This document shows, in pieces, positions 39,162 to 47,010 of a stretch of DNA of 64,000 nt (the stretch's first letter is position 1; every line of letters begins with the position of its first letter). Source of the DNA: DASZTV01 sp035548125. GTDB taxonomy: Bacteria; Actinomycetota; Actinomycetes; JAFAQI01. The DNA lies in the NCBI GenBank assembly GCA_035548125.1, contig DASZTV010000105.1, positions 1 to 64,000 on the forward strand, given 5' to 3'. Both the position numbers and the translations under genes were made by a program. Below the pieces are notes generated by a model. The model worked only from the letters and a program-made list of their open reading frames with translations, was not told where the DNA came from and did not search any database.

Positions 39162-39219
39162 TGAATGCACGCATGTATACTTATGCCCTCGGCTGACGTC
39201 AAGCGCCGGAGGGGATGAA

Positions 39220-39855
39220 ATGCGCGAGGTCGCGGAGGACGCCGGGCGCGCCCGGCAACGACGTCGCACCCGGGCGGGGATCGTCGACGCGGCCGCGCGG
39301 CTGCTCGCTGCGGGCGGACCGGCCCCGGGGGTCAGCGAGATCGCGGAGGCGGCCGAGGTCTCGCGGCGCACGGTGTACCAGTACTTCCCGACCGTTGACC
39401 AGCTGCTGCTCGACGCCACGCTCGGCTTGCTCAGCCAGTCAGGCGTCGACGCGGCCATCGACGCCGCGGCCGGCCGGGGGGCCGACGCCGTCGAGCGGGT
39501 GGAGGCGATGATCCGCGCCATCGGGGAGATGGCCGCCACGACGATGCCGCTCGGCCGTTCACTGATCCGGCTCACCGTCGACGCGCCCGCGCAGGGCGCG
39601 CAGCCCAAGCGCGGCTACCGCAGGATCGGCTGGATAGAGCGCGCTGTCGATCCGCTCCGTGGCGAGCTGGATCCCGATCTGTTCGAACAGCTGGTGTCGG
39701 GCCTCGCCATGGTCGTCGGGTGGGAGGCCTTCATCGTGTTGCAAGATCTTCGTGGGCTCGACGCCGGCGAGACGGCGCGGGTCTCCAGCTGGGCGGCACA
39801 GGCGCTGGTCGGTGCCGCGCTTGACGAGCAGCAGGCACGGCCGGCGGCTGGTTGA
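39220..39855 (+). CDS. TetR/AcrR-family transcriptional regulator
   Basis: A 211-residue repressor. The N-terminal helix-turn-helix spans about 15-62 (RAGIVDAAARLLA, VSEIAEAAEVSRRTVYQYFP); the C-terminal ligand-binding domain is all-helical. ATG 39220 follows GGAGGGG by five bases; the longer frame from 39154 would cross the operator and lacks this site. The likely regulon is itself and the divergent ABM gene. The inducer is unknown. Confidence 0.9.
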   Translation: MREVAEDAGRARQRRRTRAGIVDAAARLLAAGGPAPGVSEIAEAAEVSRRTVYQYFPTVDQLLLDATLGLLSQSGVDAAIDAAAGRGADAVERVEAMIRAIGEMAATTMPLGRSLIRLTVDAPAQGAQPKRGYRRIGWIERAVDPLRGELDPDLFEQLVSGLAMVVGWEAFIVLQDLRGLDAGETARVSSWAAQALVGAALDEQQARPAAG

Positions 39856-39904
39856 CTGGCTGGCAAGGCTGGCTGGGCGCAAGAGCTAGGTGAAGGAGTT
39901 CGCG

Positions 39905-40363
39905 ATGCTGCTCAACGGGTTCAACCACGTCGCGGTCATCACCGCCGACACCGAGCGATTCGTCAGCTTCTACCAGGACGTGTTCGAGGCCGAGGTGCTC
40001 GGCGAGCAGAAGATCGGAGACGAAGGCACCCTGACCTTCGTCAAGATCGGCGAGGACGCGGAGTTCAACGTCTTCGAGGTCAGCGGCAACACCGAAGCGC
40101 AGCGGCAGACCCCGATGCTCGGCCGCGGCAGACTCGACCATCTGGGGCTTCACGCGGCATCGCTGGATGCCTTCGAGGAGATTCGGCGGCGGCTGATCGC
40201 TCGCGGCGCGGCGGACGAGTTCGTGACCGACTTCGGACAAGTTCTGTCGATGTTCTTCCGTGACCCCGACGGCTTGGAGGGCGAGGTGTGCGTCGCCAAT
40301 CCGGACGCCGTACCCGGCGTCTTCAACCCGCCGGGTACGCCGGCCGCCAGATTCGTCTCGTGA
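39905..40363 (+). CDS. VOC-family (glyoxalase-fold) protein
   Basis: A 152-residue protein with two betaalphabetabetabeta modules of the vicinal oxygen chelate fold: GFNHVAVITADTERFVSFY at the start and RLDHLGLHAASLDAFEEI in the second half, then FRDPDGLEGEVC with the last metal ligand. His in NHVAV, His in DHLGL and Glu in EGEV are placed to bind a metal. ATG 39905 is chosen because GAAGGAG precedes it; the frame also has GTG 39890. The substrate is unknown. Confidence 0.82.
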   Translation: MLLNGFNHVAVITADTERFVSFYQDVFEAEVLGEQKIGDEGTLTFVKIGEDAEFNVFEVSGNTEAQRQTPMLGRGRLDHLGLHAASLDAFEEIRRRLIARGAADEFVTDFGQVLSMFFRDPDGLEGEVCVANPDAVPGVFNPPGTPAARFVS

Positions 40364-40415
40364 TGCTGCCGTAGTCACCCGCCTCGCCGGGTTGCCCGGC
40401 GGGCAAGATGGCGGG

Positions 40416-41903
40416 GTGGAGATTGGTACTGCGGGCGTTGTCGGGCTGGGCACGATGGGCGCCGGCATCGCCGAGGTCTTCGCCCGCGCCGGGCTTGACG
40501 TGGTCGCAGTCGAGATCGACGACGCGCTGCTGGGCGCCGGCCGAAAGCGACTCGAGAACTCGCTCGGCAAAGCGGTGGATCGCGGCAAGCTCGCTGCGGA
40601 CGAGCGCGACGCGATCCTCGAGCGGCTCACCTTCACGACCGACCGAGGTGAGCTGGCCCGCGCCGACCTGGTCACGGAGGCGGTCCCCGAGCGGCTCGAC
40701 GTCAAGGCGTCGCTGTTCGGCGAGCTCGACCGGATCTGCCCGGCGCGCACGGTGCTCGCGACGAACACGTCCTCGCTCCCGGTGACCCGGATCGCGACTG
40801 CGACCGGTCGGCCCGGGCGCGTGATCGGCATGCACTTCTTCAATCCCGCGCCGGTCATGCGGCTGGTCGAGGTGGTGCACACGGTCCGTACCGACCGCGA
40901 GGTCACCGAAGCGGTCAGGGCGCTCGCGGAGCGCTGCGGCAAGACGCCGGTGGTGGTCGGCGACCGCGCCGGTTTCGTCGCGAACGCGCTGCTCTTCGGC
41001 TACCTGAACGCGGCAGCACGTGCGGCTGAGACCGGCCAGGCGAGCGTCTCCGACATCGACGCCGCGATCGTCGCGGCGTGCGGCGTCCCGATGGGGCCGC
41101 TCACGCTGATGGACCTGATCGGCCTCGACGTCTGTCTCGACGTGATGGAGACGATGTTCGACGAGACGCGTGACCAGCGTTACGCCCCTGCCCCGCTGCT
41201 GCGACGGCTGGTGATGGCCGGCGACCTGGGCCGAAAGACCGGACGCGGCTACTACCGGTACGAGGCGGGCGCGAGCGAGGCGACGATCGCGCCGCCGGCG
41301 TTCGCGCTCGGGTCCTCCCGCGGCGCGGTGAACGTCGTCGTCGTCGACGGTGGCTCGCGGACGGCGACAGCCGAGCTGCTCGCGCGAAGCGCGAGGTCGG
41401 CAGCGCCGTCCAGCGTCTTCGCGGTGGTGACCAGTGACGAGGCGCCGGTGACGGCGCTGCTGGCCGGCTTCGAGCGCAAGCGCGACGTGGTCGGCGTGCA
41501 CGTGCCCAAGGCGCCGAGATCCGGCGTCGTCGAGGTCGTCGCCACCTCGCTCAGCGACCCGGACGCCGTCGCCACCGTGGTCGAGCACTACGCCGACTCC
41601 GGCCACACCGCGATCGCGTGCCGGGACCGTGCCGGCTACGTCGTCGACTACCTGGTCCTGCCACACCTCGGCGACGCCGTGCGGATGGTCGACGACGGGT
41701 ACGCCACTCGGGACGATGTCGACGCCGCGATGCGCCTCGGGTGCGGCTACGCCGACGGACCCTTCGCGATGCTCGCCGCGGTCGGAGCCGACGACGTGCG
41801 GTCGGTGCTGTCGCACCTTGCCGCCGCGACGCATCTGCCGTCGCTCGCACCCTCGCCGCTGCTCGACGAGCTCGCAGCGCTCGGCCCTGACGCCCTGTCA
41901 TGA
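40416..41903 (+). CDS. 3-hydroxyacyl-CoA dehydrogenase, two-module (PaaH-like)
   Basis: A 495-residue protein. The N-terminal NAD-binding domain (GVVGLGTMGAGIAEVFA) and first C-terminal HCDH domain are intact, with the catalytic His in IGMHFFNPAPVMRLVE. A second half (from about 305) repeats the layout: its nucleotide-binding part is degenerate (VVVDGGSRTATAEL), but a second HCDH helical domain is present (RDRAGYVVDYLVLPHLGDAV). The form resembles PaaH-type enzymes that oxidise 3-hydroxyadipyl-CoA or 3-hydroxybutyryl-CoA. GTG 40416 starts the Rossmann domain. Confidence 0.88.
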   Translation: MEIGTAGVVGLGTMGAGIAEVFARAGLDVVAVEIDDALLGAGRKRLENSLGKAVDRGKLAADERDAILERLTFTTDRGELARADLVTEAVPERLDVKASLFGELDRICPARTVLATNTSSLPVTRIATATGRPGRVIGMHFFNPAPVMRLVEVVHTVRTDREVTEAVRALAERCGKTPVVVGDRAGFVANALLFGYLNAAARAAETGQASVSDIDAAIVAACGVPMGPLTLMDLIGLDVCLDVMETMFDETRDQRYAPAPLLRRLVMAGDLGRKTGRGYYRYEAGASEATIAPPAFALGSSRGAVNVVVVDGGSRTATAELLARSARSAAPSSVFAVVTSDEAPVTALLAGFERKRDVVGVHVPKAPRSGVVEVVATSLSDPDAVATVVEHYADSGHTAIACRDRAGYVVDYLVLPHLGDAVRMVDDGYATRDDVDAAMRLGCGYADGPFAMLAAVGADDVRSVLSHLAAATHLPSLAPSPLLDELAALGPDALS

Positions 41904-41913
41904 GCGGACGCCG

Positions 41914-42180
41914 GTGAGTCCGCGCCGTTCCCGTCGCCGCGACGAGAGTCCGGCCCCGCTACGGACGGCCGGGTGGGCGATGCAGGAGAGCCACGCGGAC
42001 GGCGAGTGGCTGGTGCGCCCGATCGCCGCGGAGGCAGCGGTGAAGGAGTACCGGTGTCCGGGGTGCCAGCAGGAGATCCGGCCCGGCGTCCCGCACATCG
42101 TGGCGTGGCGCGCGGGCGACGAGTCCGGCCGGCGCCACTGGCACACGCCGTGCTGGCGGGCGCGGGACCGCCGCCGGTGA
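41914..42180 (+). CDS. Small putative zinc-binding protein
   Basis: An 88-residue basic protein. The Arg-rich start (MSPRRSRRRDESP) is followed by a compact domain with ligand-like CPGCQQEI and HWHTPCW, giving a Cys2-His-Cys site. Small proteins of this layout are common in actinobacteria and often called ATP/GTP-binding without evidence. GTG start; the stop overlaps the hydrolase start (GTGA), so the two are coupled. Confidence 0.75.
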   Translation: MSPRRSRRRDESPAPLRTAGWAMQESHADGEWLVRPIAAEAAVKEYRCPGCQQEIRPGVPHIVAWRAGDESGRRHWHTPCWRARDRRR

Positions 42181-42884
42181 GTGAGATCCGGGCCAACACG
42201 GTGCTGCCCGCCCGACGCGAACGCGTGACGCTGCACACCGCTGACGGCCTGGCGTTGGTCGGCGAGCTGGCACTCCCCGAGGCTGCGCCGCCACGAGCAA
42301 CGCTCGTGACGCTGCACCCGCTTCCCACGCACGGCGGAATGATGGACAGCCATCTATTCCGCAAGGCGGCGTATCGGCTGCCGGCGTTGGCCGACCTGGC
42401 GGTGCTCCGCTTCAACACCCGGGGTACCGCGAGTGAGGCCGGTCGCAGCGAGGGAGTCTTCGGCAACGGCGACAGCGAGCGGTACGACGTCGCTGCGGCC
42501 CTCGACCTCGTCGAATATCGCGACCTGCCCTCACCGTGGCTGGTCGGGTGGTCGTTCGGCACCGACCTCGCCCTCCGGCACGGCTGCGACCCGAGCGTCG
42601 TCGGGGCGGTGCTGATCGCGCCACCGCTGCGGTACTCCACCGAGCAGGACCTTGCCACGTGGGCAGCCTCCGGCAAGCCGGTCCTTGCGATCGTTCCCGA
42701 GCTCGACGACTACCTGCGTCCACCGGAAGCGCGGCGGCGGTTCGCCGCGGTCCCTCAGGCTGAGGTCGTCGAGGTGAAAGGAGCGAAGCACCTCCTCGTC
42801 GGCTACACCGAAGAGGTGCTCGACCTGATCGTCTCGGCGGTTGCGCCGGACAAGGGCCCGCTTCCCGCGGAGTGGCCCGGCTAG
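42177..42884 (+). CDS. Alpha/beta hydrolase
   Basis: A 235-residue serine hydrolase. The nucleophile elbow is GWSFGTD, the oxyanion region is LHPLPTHGG and RFNTRG, and the late His is in KGAKHLL; an acidic residue near VPELDDYLRP completes the triad. The pattern TLHPLPTHGGMMDSHL is like the YhfR/dienelactone-type hydrolases of unknown substrate. It overlaps the preceding small gene by four bases and meets the LLM oxidoreductase tail to tail at CTAG. Confidence 0.85.
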   Translation: MSEIRANTVLPARRERVTLHTADGLALVGELALPEAAPPRATLVTLHPLPTHGGMMDSHLFRKAAYRLPALADLAVLRFNTRGTASEAGRSEGVFGNGDSERYDVAAALDLVEYRDLPSPWLVGWSFGTDLALRHGCDPSVVGAVLIAPPLRYSTEQDLATWAASGKPVLAIVPELDDYLRPPEARRRFAAVPQAEVVEVKGAKHLLVGYTEEVLDLIVSAVAPDKGPLPAEWPG

Positions 42885-43816
42885 GAACCCGGCGCGTGGG
42901 GCATGACCTGCTCGGCCACCAGCCGCAGGTGATCCAGGTCGTTGACGTCGAGCAGCTGCAGGTAGAAGCGTTCGACACCTTCCGCTGCGAAGCGGCCGAG
43001 CTTGTCGAGCAGCTCGGCGGGCGTCCCGGCCAGCCCGTTCTCGCGCAGCTCACCGACCTCGCGGCCGATCGCCGCCGCGCGCCGGGCGATCTCCGGCTCG
43101 GTCTCGCCGCAGCAGAGCACCAGAGCGGCTGAGTAGACGACCGATCCGGGGTCGCGCCCGGTCGCTTCGCAGGCGGCGCGGACCTTGTCGTGGGTGGCCT
43201 TCGTCGTCTCGAGGGAGGCGAACGGGACGTTGTACTCCGCGGCGTACGTCGCGGCCAGCCGGGCCGACTTCGGGCCGCCGAAGCCGCCCATCACGATCGG
43301 CGGCCGCGGGCTCTGGGCGGGACGGATCGTGTCGGCGGCGATGTGGGCAGATGCCGCCTTGCCCTCGAAGTCGAACGTCGAGCCGGACGGCGCCGACCAG
43401 GCGCCGGCGAGGATCGCCAGCTGGTCCTCGAGCAGGTTGTAACGGTCGGCGAGCTCGGGGAACGGAATCCCGAACGCGTCGTGTTCGGCGCCGTACCAGC
43501 CCGCACCGATGCCGATGTCGACGCGGCCTCCGCTCATCTGGTCCACCTGGGCGGCGATCACCGCGAAGCTGCCCGGGTGGCGGAATGTCACCGGCGTCAC
43601 GAGCGTCCCGAGCCGGATCGTCGAGGTGTCGCGCGCCAGCCCGGCGAGCGTCGTCCACGCGTCGGTCACTCCGGGCAGGCCGCTGACCTCGCCCATCTTC
43701 AGGTAGTGGTCGGACCGGAAGAAGGCACCGAAGCCCGCGGCCTCCGCGGTACGGGCAACGGTGAGCAGCTGGTCGTAGGACGCGCCCTGCTGGGGTTCGG
43801 TGAACACCCGGAACAT
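42881..43816 (-). CDS. LLM-class (probably F420-dependent) oxidoreductase
   Basis: A 311-residue TIM-barrel protein of the luciferase-like monooxygenase family. It shows GAFFRSDHYLKMGE near the start, TIRLGTLVTPVTFRHPG, and the VDIGIGAGWYGAEHDAFGIPFP segment diagnostic of F420-dependent members. It is encoded directly downstream of methylmalonyl-CoA epimerase with no gap, so the two are one transcript. The substrate is unknown. Confidence 0.87.
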   Translation of the reverse strand: MFRVFTEPQQGASYDQLLTVARTAEAAGFGAFFRSDHYLKMGEVSGLPGVTDAWTTLAGLARDTSTIRLGTLVTPVTFRHPGSFAVIAAQVDQMSGGRVDIGIGAGWYGAEHDAFGIPFPELADRYNLLEDQLAILAGAWSAPSGSTFDFEGKAASAHIAADTIRPAQSPRPPIVMGGFGGPKSARLAATYAAEYNVPFASLETTKATHDKVRAACEATGRDPGSVVYSAALVLCCGETEPEIARRAAAIGREVGELRENGLAGTPAELLDKLGRFAAEGVERFYLQLLDVNDLDHLRLVAEQVMPHAPGS

Positions 43817-44251
43817 CTACTGGCCTGCCGTCTGAACCAGTTCGGTGAGCACGCCACCGACGCTCTTCGGGTGCAGGAACGCGATCGAGGCGCCGAGTGA
43901 GCCGTGCCGAGGCCGCTCGTCGATCAGCCGGACGTCCTTGCCGCCGAGGTCCTCGAGCGCCGCGCCGACGTCCACGACGCCGTAGCCGATGTGGTGGACC
44001 CCCTCGCCGCGCGTCGCCATGAACTTTCCGACCGGGGTATCCGGGGACAGCGGCTCGAGCAGCTGCACGTAAGACGCGCCGCCCGGTGCGTCCGCGACGT
44101 GCAGCATCGCCTCCTTCACTCCCTGCGCCTCGTTGGTCTCGCGGCCGGCGACCACCAATCCGAACGTCGCCACGTAGAACTCGATGCTCGCTTCGAGGTC
44201 GCGGCAGGCGATGCCGACATGGTCGATTCGGGTGAGGAGAGGCTCGCGCAT
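43817..44251 (-). CDS. mce: Methylmalonyl-CoA epimerase
   Basis: A 144-residue VOC-fold enzyme that interconverts the R and S forms of methylmalonyl-CoA. Metal-binding His in RIDHVGIACRD, Gln/Glu in YVQLLEPL, His in EGVHHIGYGV and a terminal Glu in LTELVQ fit the family. Its location beside thiolase, MeaB and a B12-dependent mutase places it in propionate or branched-chain acyl-CoA metabolism. Divergent from the thiolase gene with 18 bases between. Confidence 0.92.
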   Translation of the reverse strand: MREPLLTRIDHVGIACRDLEASIEFYVATFGLVVAGRETNEAQGVKEAMLHVADAPGGASYVQLLEPLSPDTPVGKFMATRGEGVHHIGYGVVDVGAALEDLGGKDVRLIDERPRHGSLGASIAFLHPKSVGGVLTELVQTAGQ

Positions 44252-44269
44252 CCACGTATCGTGTCAGGC

Positions 44270-45454
44270 ATGCCAGGTTCGGTGATCGTCTCGGGTGCGC
44301 GTACCCCCATCGGCAAGCTTCAGGGATCACTCGCTGACTTCTCCGGAGCGGACCTCGGAGGAGTCGCGATCGAAGCGGCACTCACCCGCGCCGGTGTCTC
44401 GGGCGACGCCGTCGACTACGTGATCATGGGTCAGGTGCTGCAGGCCGGCGCCGGTCAGATCACCGCCCGCCAGGCAGCCGTCAAAGGCGGTATCCCGATG
44501 ACCGTCCCGGCGCTCACGATCAACAAGGTGTGCCTGTCCGGCCTGGATGCGATCGCCCTCGCCGACCAGCTCATCGCCGCGGGCGAGTACGACGTCGTCG
44601 TCGCGGGCGGGATGGAGTCGATGACGAACGCACCTCACCTGTTGCCCGGCTCGCGCAAGGGATTCAAGTACGGCGACGCCGCGCTGGTCGACTCGATGGC
44701 GTACGACGGCCTGTTCTGCGCGTTCGACCAGTGCGCGATGGGGGAGTCCACCGAGGCCCACAACGCGAAGCTCGGGATTGCGCGTGAGGTCCAGGACGAG
44801 TTCGCCGCTCGGTCTCACGAGCTCGCGGCGGCCGCGCAGAAGAACGGCCTGTTCGACGACGAGATCGTTCCGGTCATGGTGCCGCAGCGCAAGGGGGATC
44901 CGCTGCCGTTCACCGCGGACGAGGGCGTGCGCGCCGACACGACCGTCGAAGGTCTCGCTCAGCTTCGCCCGGCGTTCGCGAGGGACGGCACCATCACCGC
45001 CGGCTCCGCCTCGCAGATCTCCGACGGCGCTTGCGCCGTCGTCGTGATGTCCAAGGAGGCGGCCGAACGACACGGCGCCACCGTGCTCGCCGAGGTCGGC
45101 TACCACGGGGTGGTCGCCGGGCCCGACGCGTCGCTTCAGGCGCAACCCGCCAACGCGATCAACAAGGCGTTGGCTCGTGCCGGGGCCACGGTCTCCGACC
45201 TCGACCTGGTCGAGATCAACGAGGCGTTTGCGGCGGTGGGGGTTCACTCGGCGAAGCTGCTCGATCTGCCGTGGGACAAGCTCAACGTCAACGGCGGTGC
45301 GATCGCGCTCGGACACCCGATCGGTGCGTCGGGTGCCCGACTCGCCCTCACGTTGGCCCTCGAGCTTCGCCGCCGCGGCGGTGGGCTGGGCGCTGCGTCG
45401 CTGTGCGGCGGCGGCGGCCAGGGCGACGCGCTGCTGCTGCGCGTACCCGCATAA
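44270..45454 (+). CDS. Acetyl-CoA C-acetyltransferase (thiolase)
   Basis: A 394-residue biosynthetic-type thiolase. Active-site Cys in TINKVCLSGLDAI, the His in GHPIGASGAR and the second Cys in SLCGGGGQGDAL are present. It joins or cleaves acetoacetyl-CoA or another beta-ketoacyl-CoA. ATG 44270 is used; GTG 44261 is three codons upstream. meaB follows after 10 bases. Confidence 0.93.
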   Translation: MPGSVIVSGARTPIGKLQGSLADFSGADLGGVAIEAALTRAGVSGDAVDYVIMGQVLQAGAGQITARQAAVKGGIPMTVPALTINKVCLSGLDAIALADQLIAAGEYDVVVAGGMESMTNAPHLLPGSRKGFKYGDAALVDSMAYDGLFCAFDQCAMGESTEAHNAKLGIAREVQDEFAARSHELAAAAQKNGLFDDEIVPVMVPQRKGDPLPFTADEGVRADTTVEGLAQLRPAFARDGTITAGSASQISDGACAVVVMSKEAAERHGATVLAEVGYHGVVAGPDASLQAQPANAINKALARAGATVSDLDLVEINEAFAAVGVHSAKLLDLPWDKLNVNGGAIALGHPIGASGARLALTLALELRRRGGGLGAASLCGGGGQGDALLLRVPA

Positions 45455-45464
45455 GCGATCCGGC

Positions 45465-46421
45465 ATGGCGGTCGATGTCGGCGGGCTCGTCACGCGCGCG
45501 CGAGAGGGTGACCACCGCAGCGTCGGCAGGTTGATCACCCTCGTCGAGAACGCCGCGCCGGAGCTGCGCGAGGTGATGGCGGCGCTCGCGCCCCACGCGG
45601 GCACCGCGCGGTTGCTCGGGCTCACCGGGTCGCCGGGCGTGGGCAAGTCGACGACCACGTCCGCGCTGCTTTCGGCGTACCGCGCCCGGGGCGAACGAGT
45701 CGGCGTGCTGGCGATCGACCCGACGTCGCCATTCTCCGGCGGTGCGCTGCTCGGAGATCGGGTGCGGATGCAGGAGCACGCGACCGACTCGGGCGTCTAT
45801 ATCCGATCGATGGGAACCCGCGGCAACCTCGGCGGCGTCTCCTGGGCGACGCCGCAGGCGATTCGAGTCCTCGACGCGGTGGGTTGCGACGTCGTGATCA
45901 TCGAGACAGTTGGCGTCGGCCAGGCCGAGGTTGCCGTCGCCTCTCTCGCCGACAGCACTGTGGTGATGCTGGCGCCGGGCCTGGGTGACGGCATCCAGGC
46001 GGCGAAGGCCGGCATTCTCGAGATCGCCGACCTCTACGTGGTGAACAAGGCCGATCGGGACGGGGCAACCCAGACGGTCCGCGACCTGAAGTCGATGCTC
46101 GCCCTCGGCGAGAAGCGGTCCGCTGATGACTGGAAGCCGCCGGTCCTCAGCACGATCTCGGCAAAGGGCGACGGCATCCCCGAGCTGGTCGAAGCGCTCG
46201 ATCGCCATCACGCGTGGTTGACGGAGTCCGGGGAGCTCGACCGGCGTCGTCGCCGTCGCGCGGTCGAGGAGATCGAGACACTTGCCGTGACCGCATTGCG
46301 CGAGCGCATCGGGGACCTGCGGGAGGGAGCGCTGCTCGGCCAGTTCGCCGACGATGTGCTGGCCGGCCGCTGCGATCCGTATGCCGCCGCGGACCGGCTG
46401 GTGGCAGCCGTGGAAAGCTAG
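45465..46421 (+). CDS. meaB: MeaB-family GTPase, B12-dependent mutase chaperone
   Basis: A 318-residue G3E P-loop GTPase (ArgK/MeaB). P-loop GSPGVGKSTTTSAL, Walker-B-like VVIIETVGVGQAEV, the G4 motif VVNKADRDG and the dimerisation arm at the C-terminus are visible. MeaB gates delivery of adenosylcobalamin to acyl-CoA mutases and protects them from inactivation. Three genes downstream-adjacent context (marR, icmA-like mutase) supports a role with that mutase. Confidence 0.93.
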   Translation: MAVDVGGLVTRAREGDHRSVGRLITLVENAAPELREVMAALAPHAGTARLLGLTGSPGVGKSTTTSALLSAYRARGERVGVLAIDPTSPFSGGALLGDRVRMQEHATDSGVYIRSMGTRGNLGGVSWATPQAIRVLDAVGCDVVIIETVGVGQAEVAVASLADSTVVMLAPGLGDGIQAAKAGILEIADLYVVNKADRDGATQTVRDLKSMLALGEKRSADDWKPPVLSTISAKGDGIPELVEALDRHHAWLTESGELDRRRRRRAVEEIETLAVTALRERIGDLREGALLGQFADDVLAGRCDPYAAADRLVAAVES

Positions 46422-46431
46422 TCCGACCCCG

Positions 46432-46941
46432 ATGCCCCGCGACCCGCTCGACCTGCCGTTCGATCCGATCGCGCGCGCCGGGGAGATCTGGACGGAGAAG
46501 TTCGGGCCGGCCGCCGCGATGCGGGTTGCGACCTCCGTGATGCGCGCGCAACAGCTGCTGCTCGCCCGCTTCGACGAGATCCTCAAGCCCTACGGGCTGA
46601 GCTTCGCCCGTTACGAGGCGCTCGTACTCCTTCATTTCAGCCGTGCCGGCGAGCTCCCGCTGTCGGTGATCGGGCAGCGGTTGATGGTGCACCCGACCAG
46701 CGTCACCAACACGGTGGACCGGCTGGTCGGCCAGGGCTTCGTCGAGCGTCGCCCGAACCCGCGGGACGGCCGCGGCGTCCTCGCCAGGCTGACGCCGGCG
46801 GGCCGCAAGGCGGTGACGCGAGCCACCGCGGACCTCATGGCAGACGGTTTCGGACTGGACATGTACGACGAGGAGTCGCTGCAGCAGATCTTCGATCAGC
46901 TCCGCACGCTGCGGGTGTCAGCGGGGGACTTCCGGATTTAG
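46432..46941 (+). CDS. MarR-family transcriptional regulator
   Basis: A 169-residue winged-helix regulator. The recognition part is LSVIGQRLMVHPTSVTNTVDRLVGQ (about 82-105) followed by the wing VERRPNPRDGRGVLARLT; flanking helices form the dimer interface. It lies 10 bases after meaB and directly before the mutase gene, whose promoter contains a perfect palindrome one base after the marR stop. The likely targets are the mutase gene and perhaps itself; ligands may be acyl-CoA compounds, by inference. Confidence 0.88.
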   Translation: MPRDPLDLPFDPIARAGEIWTEKFGPAAAMRVATSVMRAQQLLLARFDEILKPYGLSFARYEALVLLHFSRAGELPLSVIGQRLMVHPTSVTNTVDRLVGQGFVERRPNPRDGRGVLARLTPAGRKAVTRATADLMADGFGLDMYDEESLQQIFDQLRTLRVSAGDFRI

Positions 46942-46957
46942 TAGGACGTCCTAGTAT
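46942..46957 (+). promoter_or_regulatory. Palindromic operator overlapping a -10 element before the mutase gene
   Basis: TAGGACGTCCTA (46942-46953) is a perfect 12-base palindrome. Its right end overlaps TAGTAT (46952-46957), a good TAnnnT -10 element, about 55 bases before the mutase start. A repressor bound here would block RNA polymerase directly. The -35 region is poor (TTCCGG, 16 bases upstream). The MarR gene product encoded immediately upstream is the natural candidate. Confidence 0.6.
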
Positions 46958-47010
46958 CCTGGACCTGTCAGTGTCGGTGAAGCCGACGCCGTTGATGGGC
47001 GGAGGTAGAC

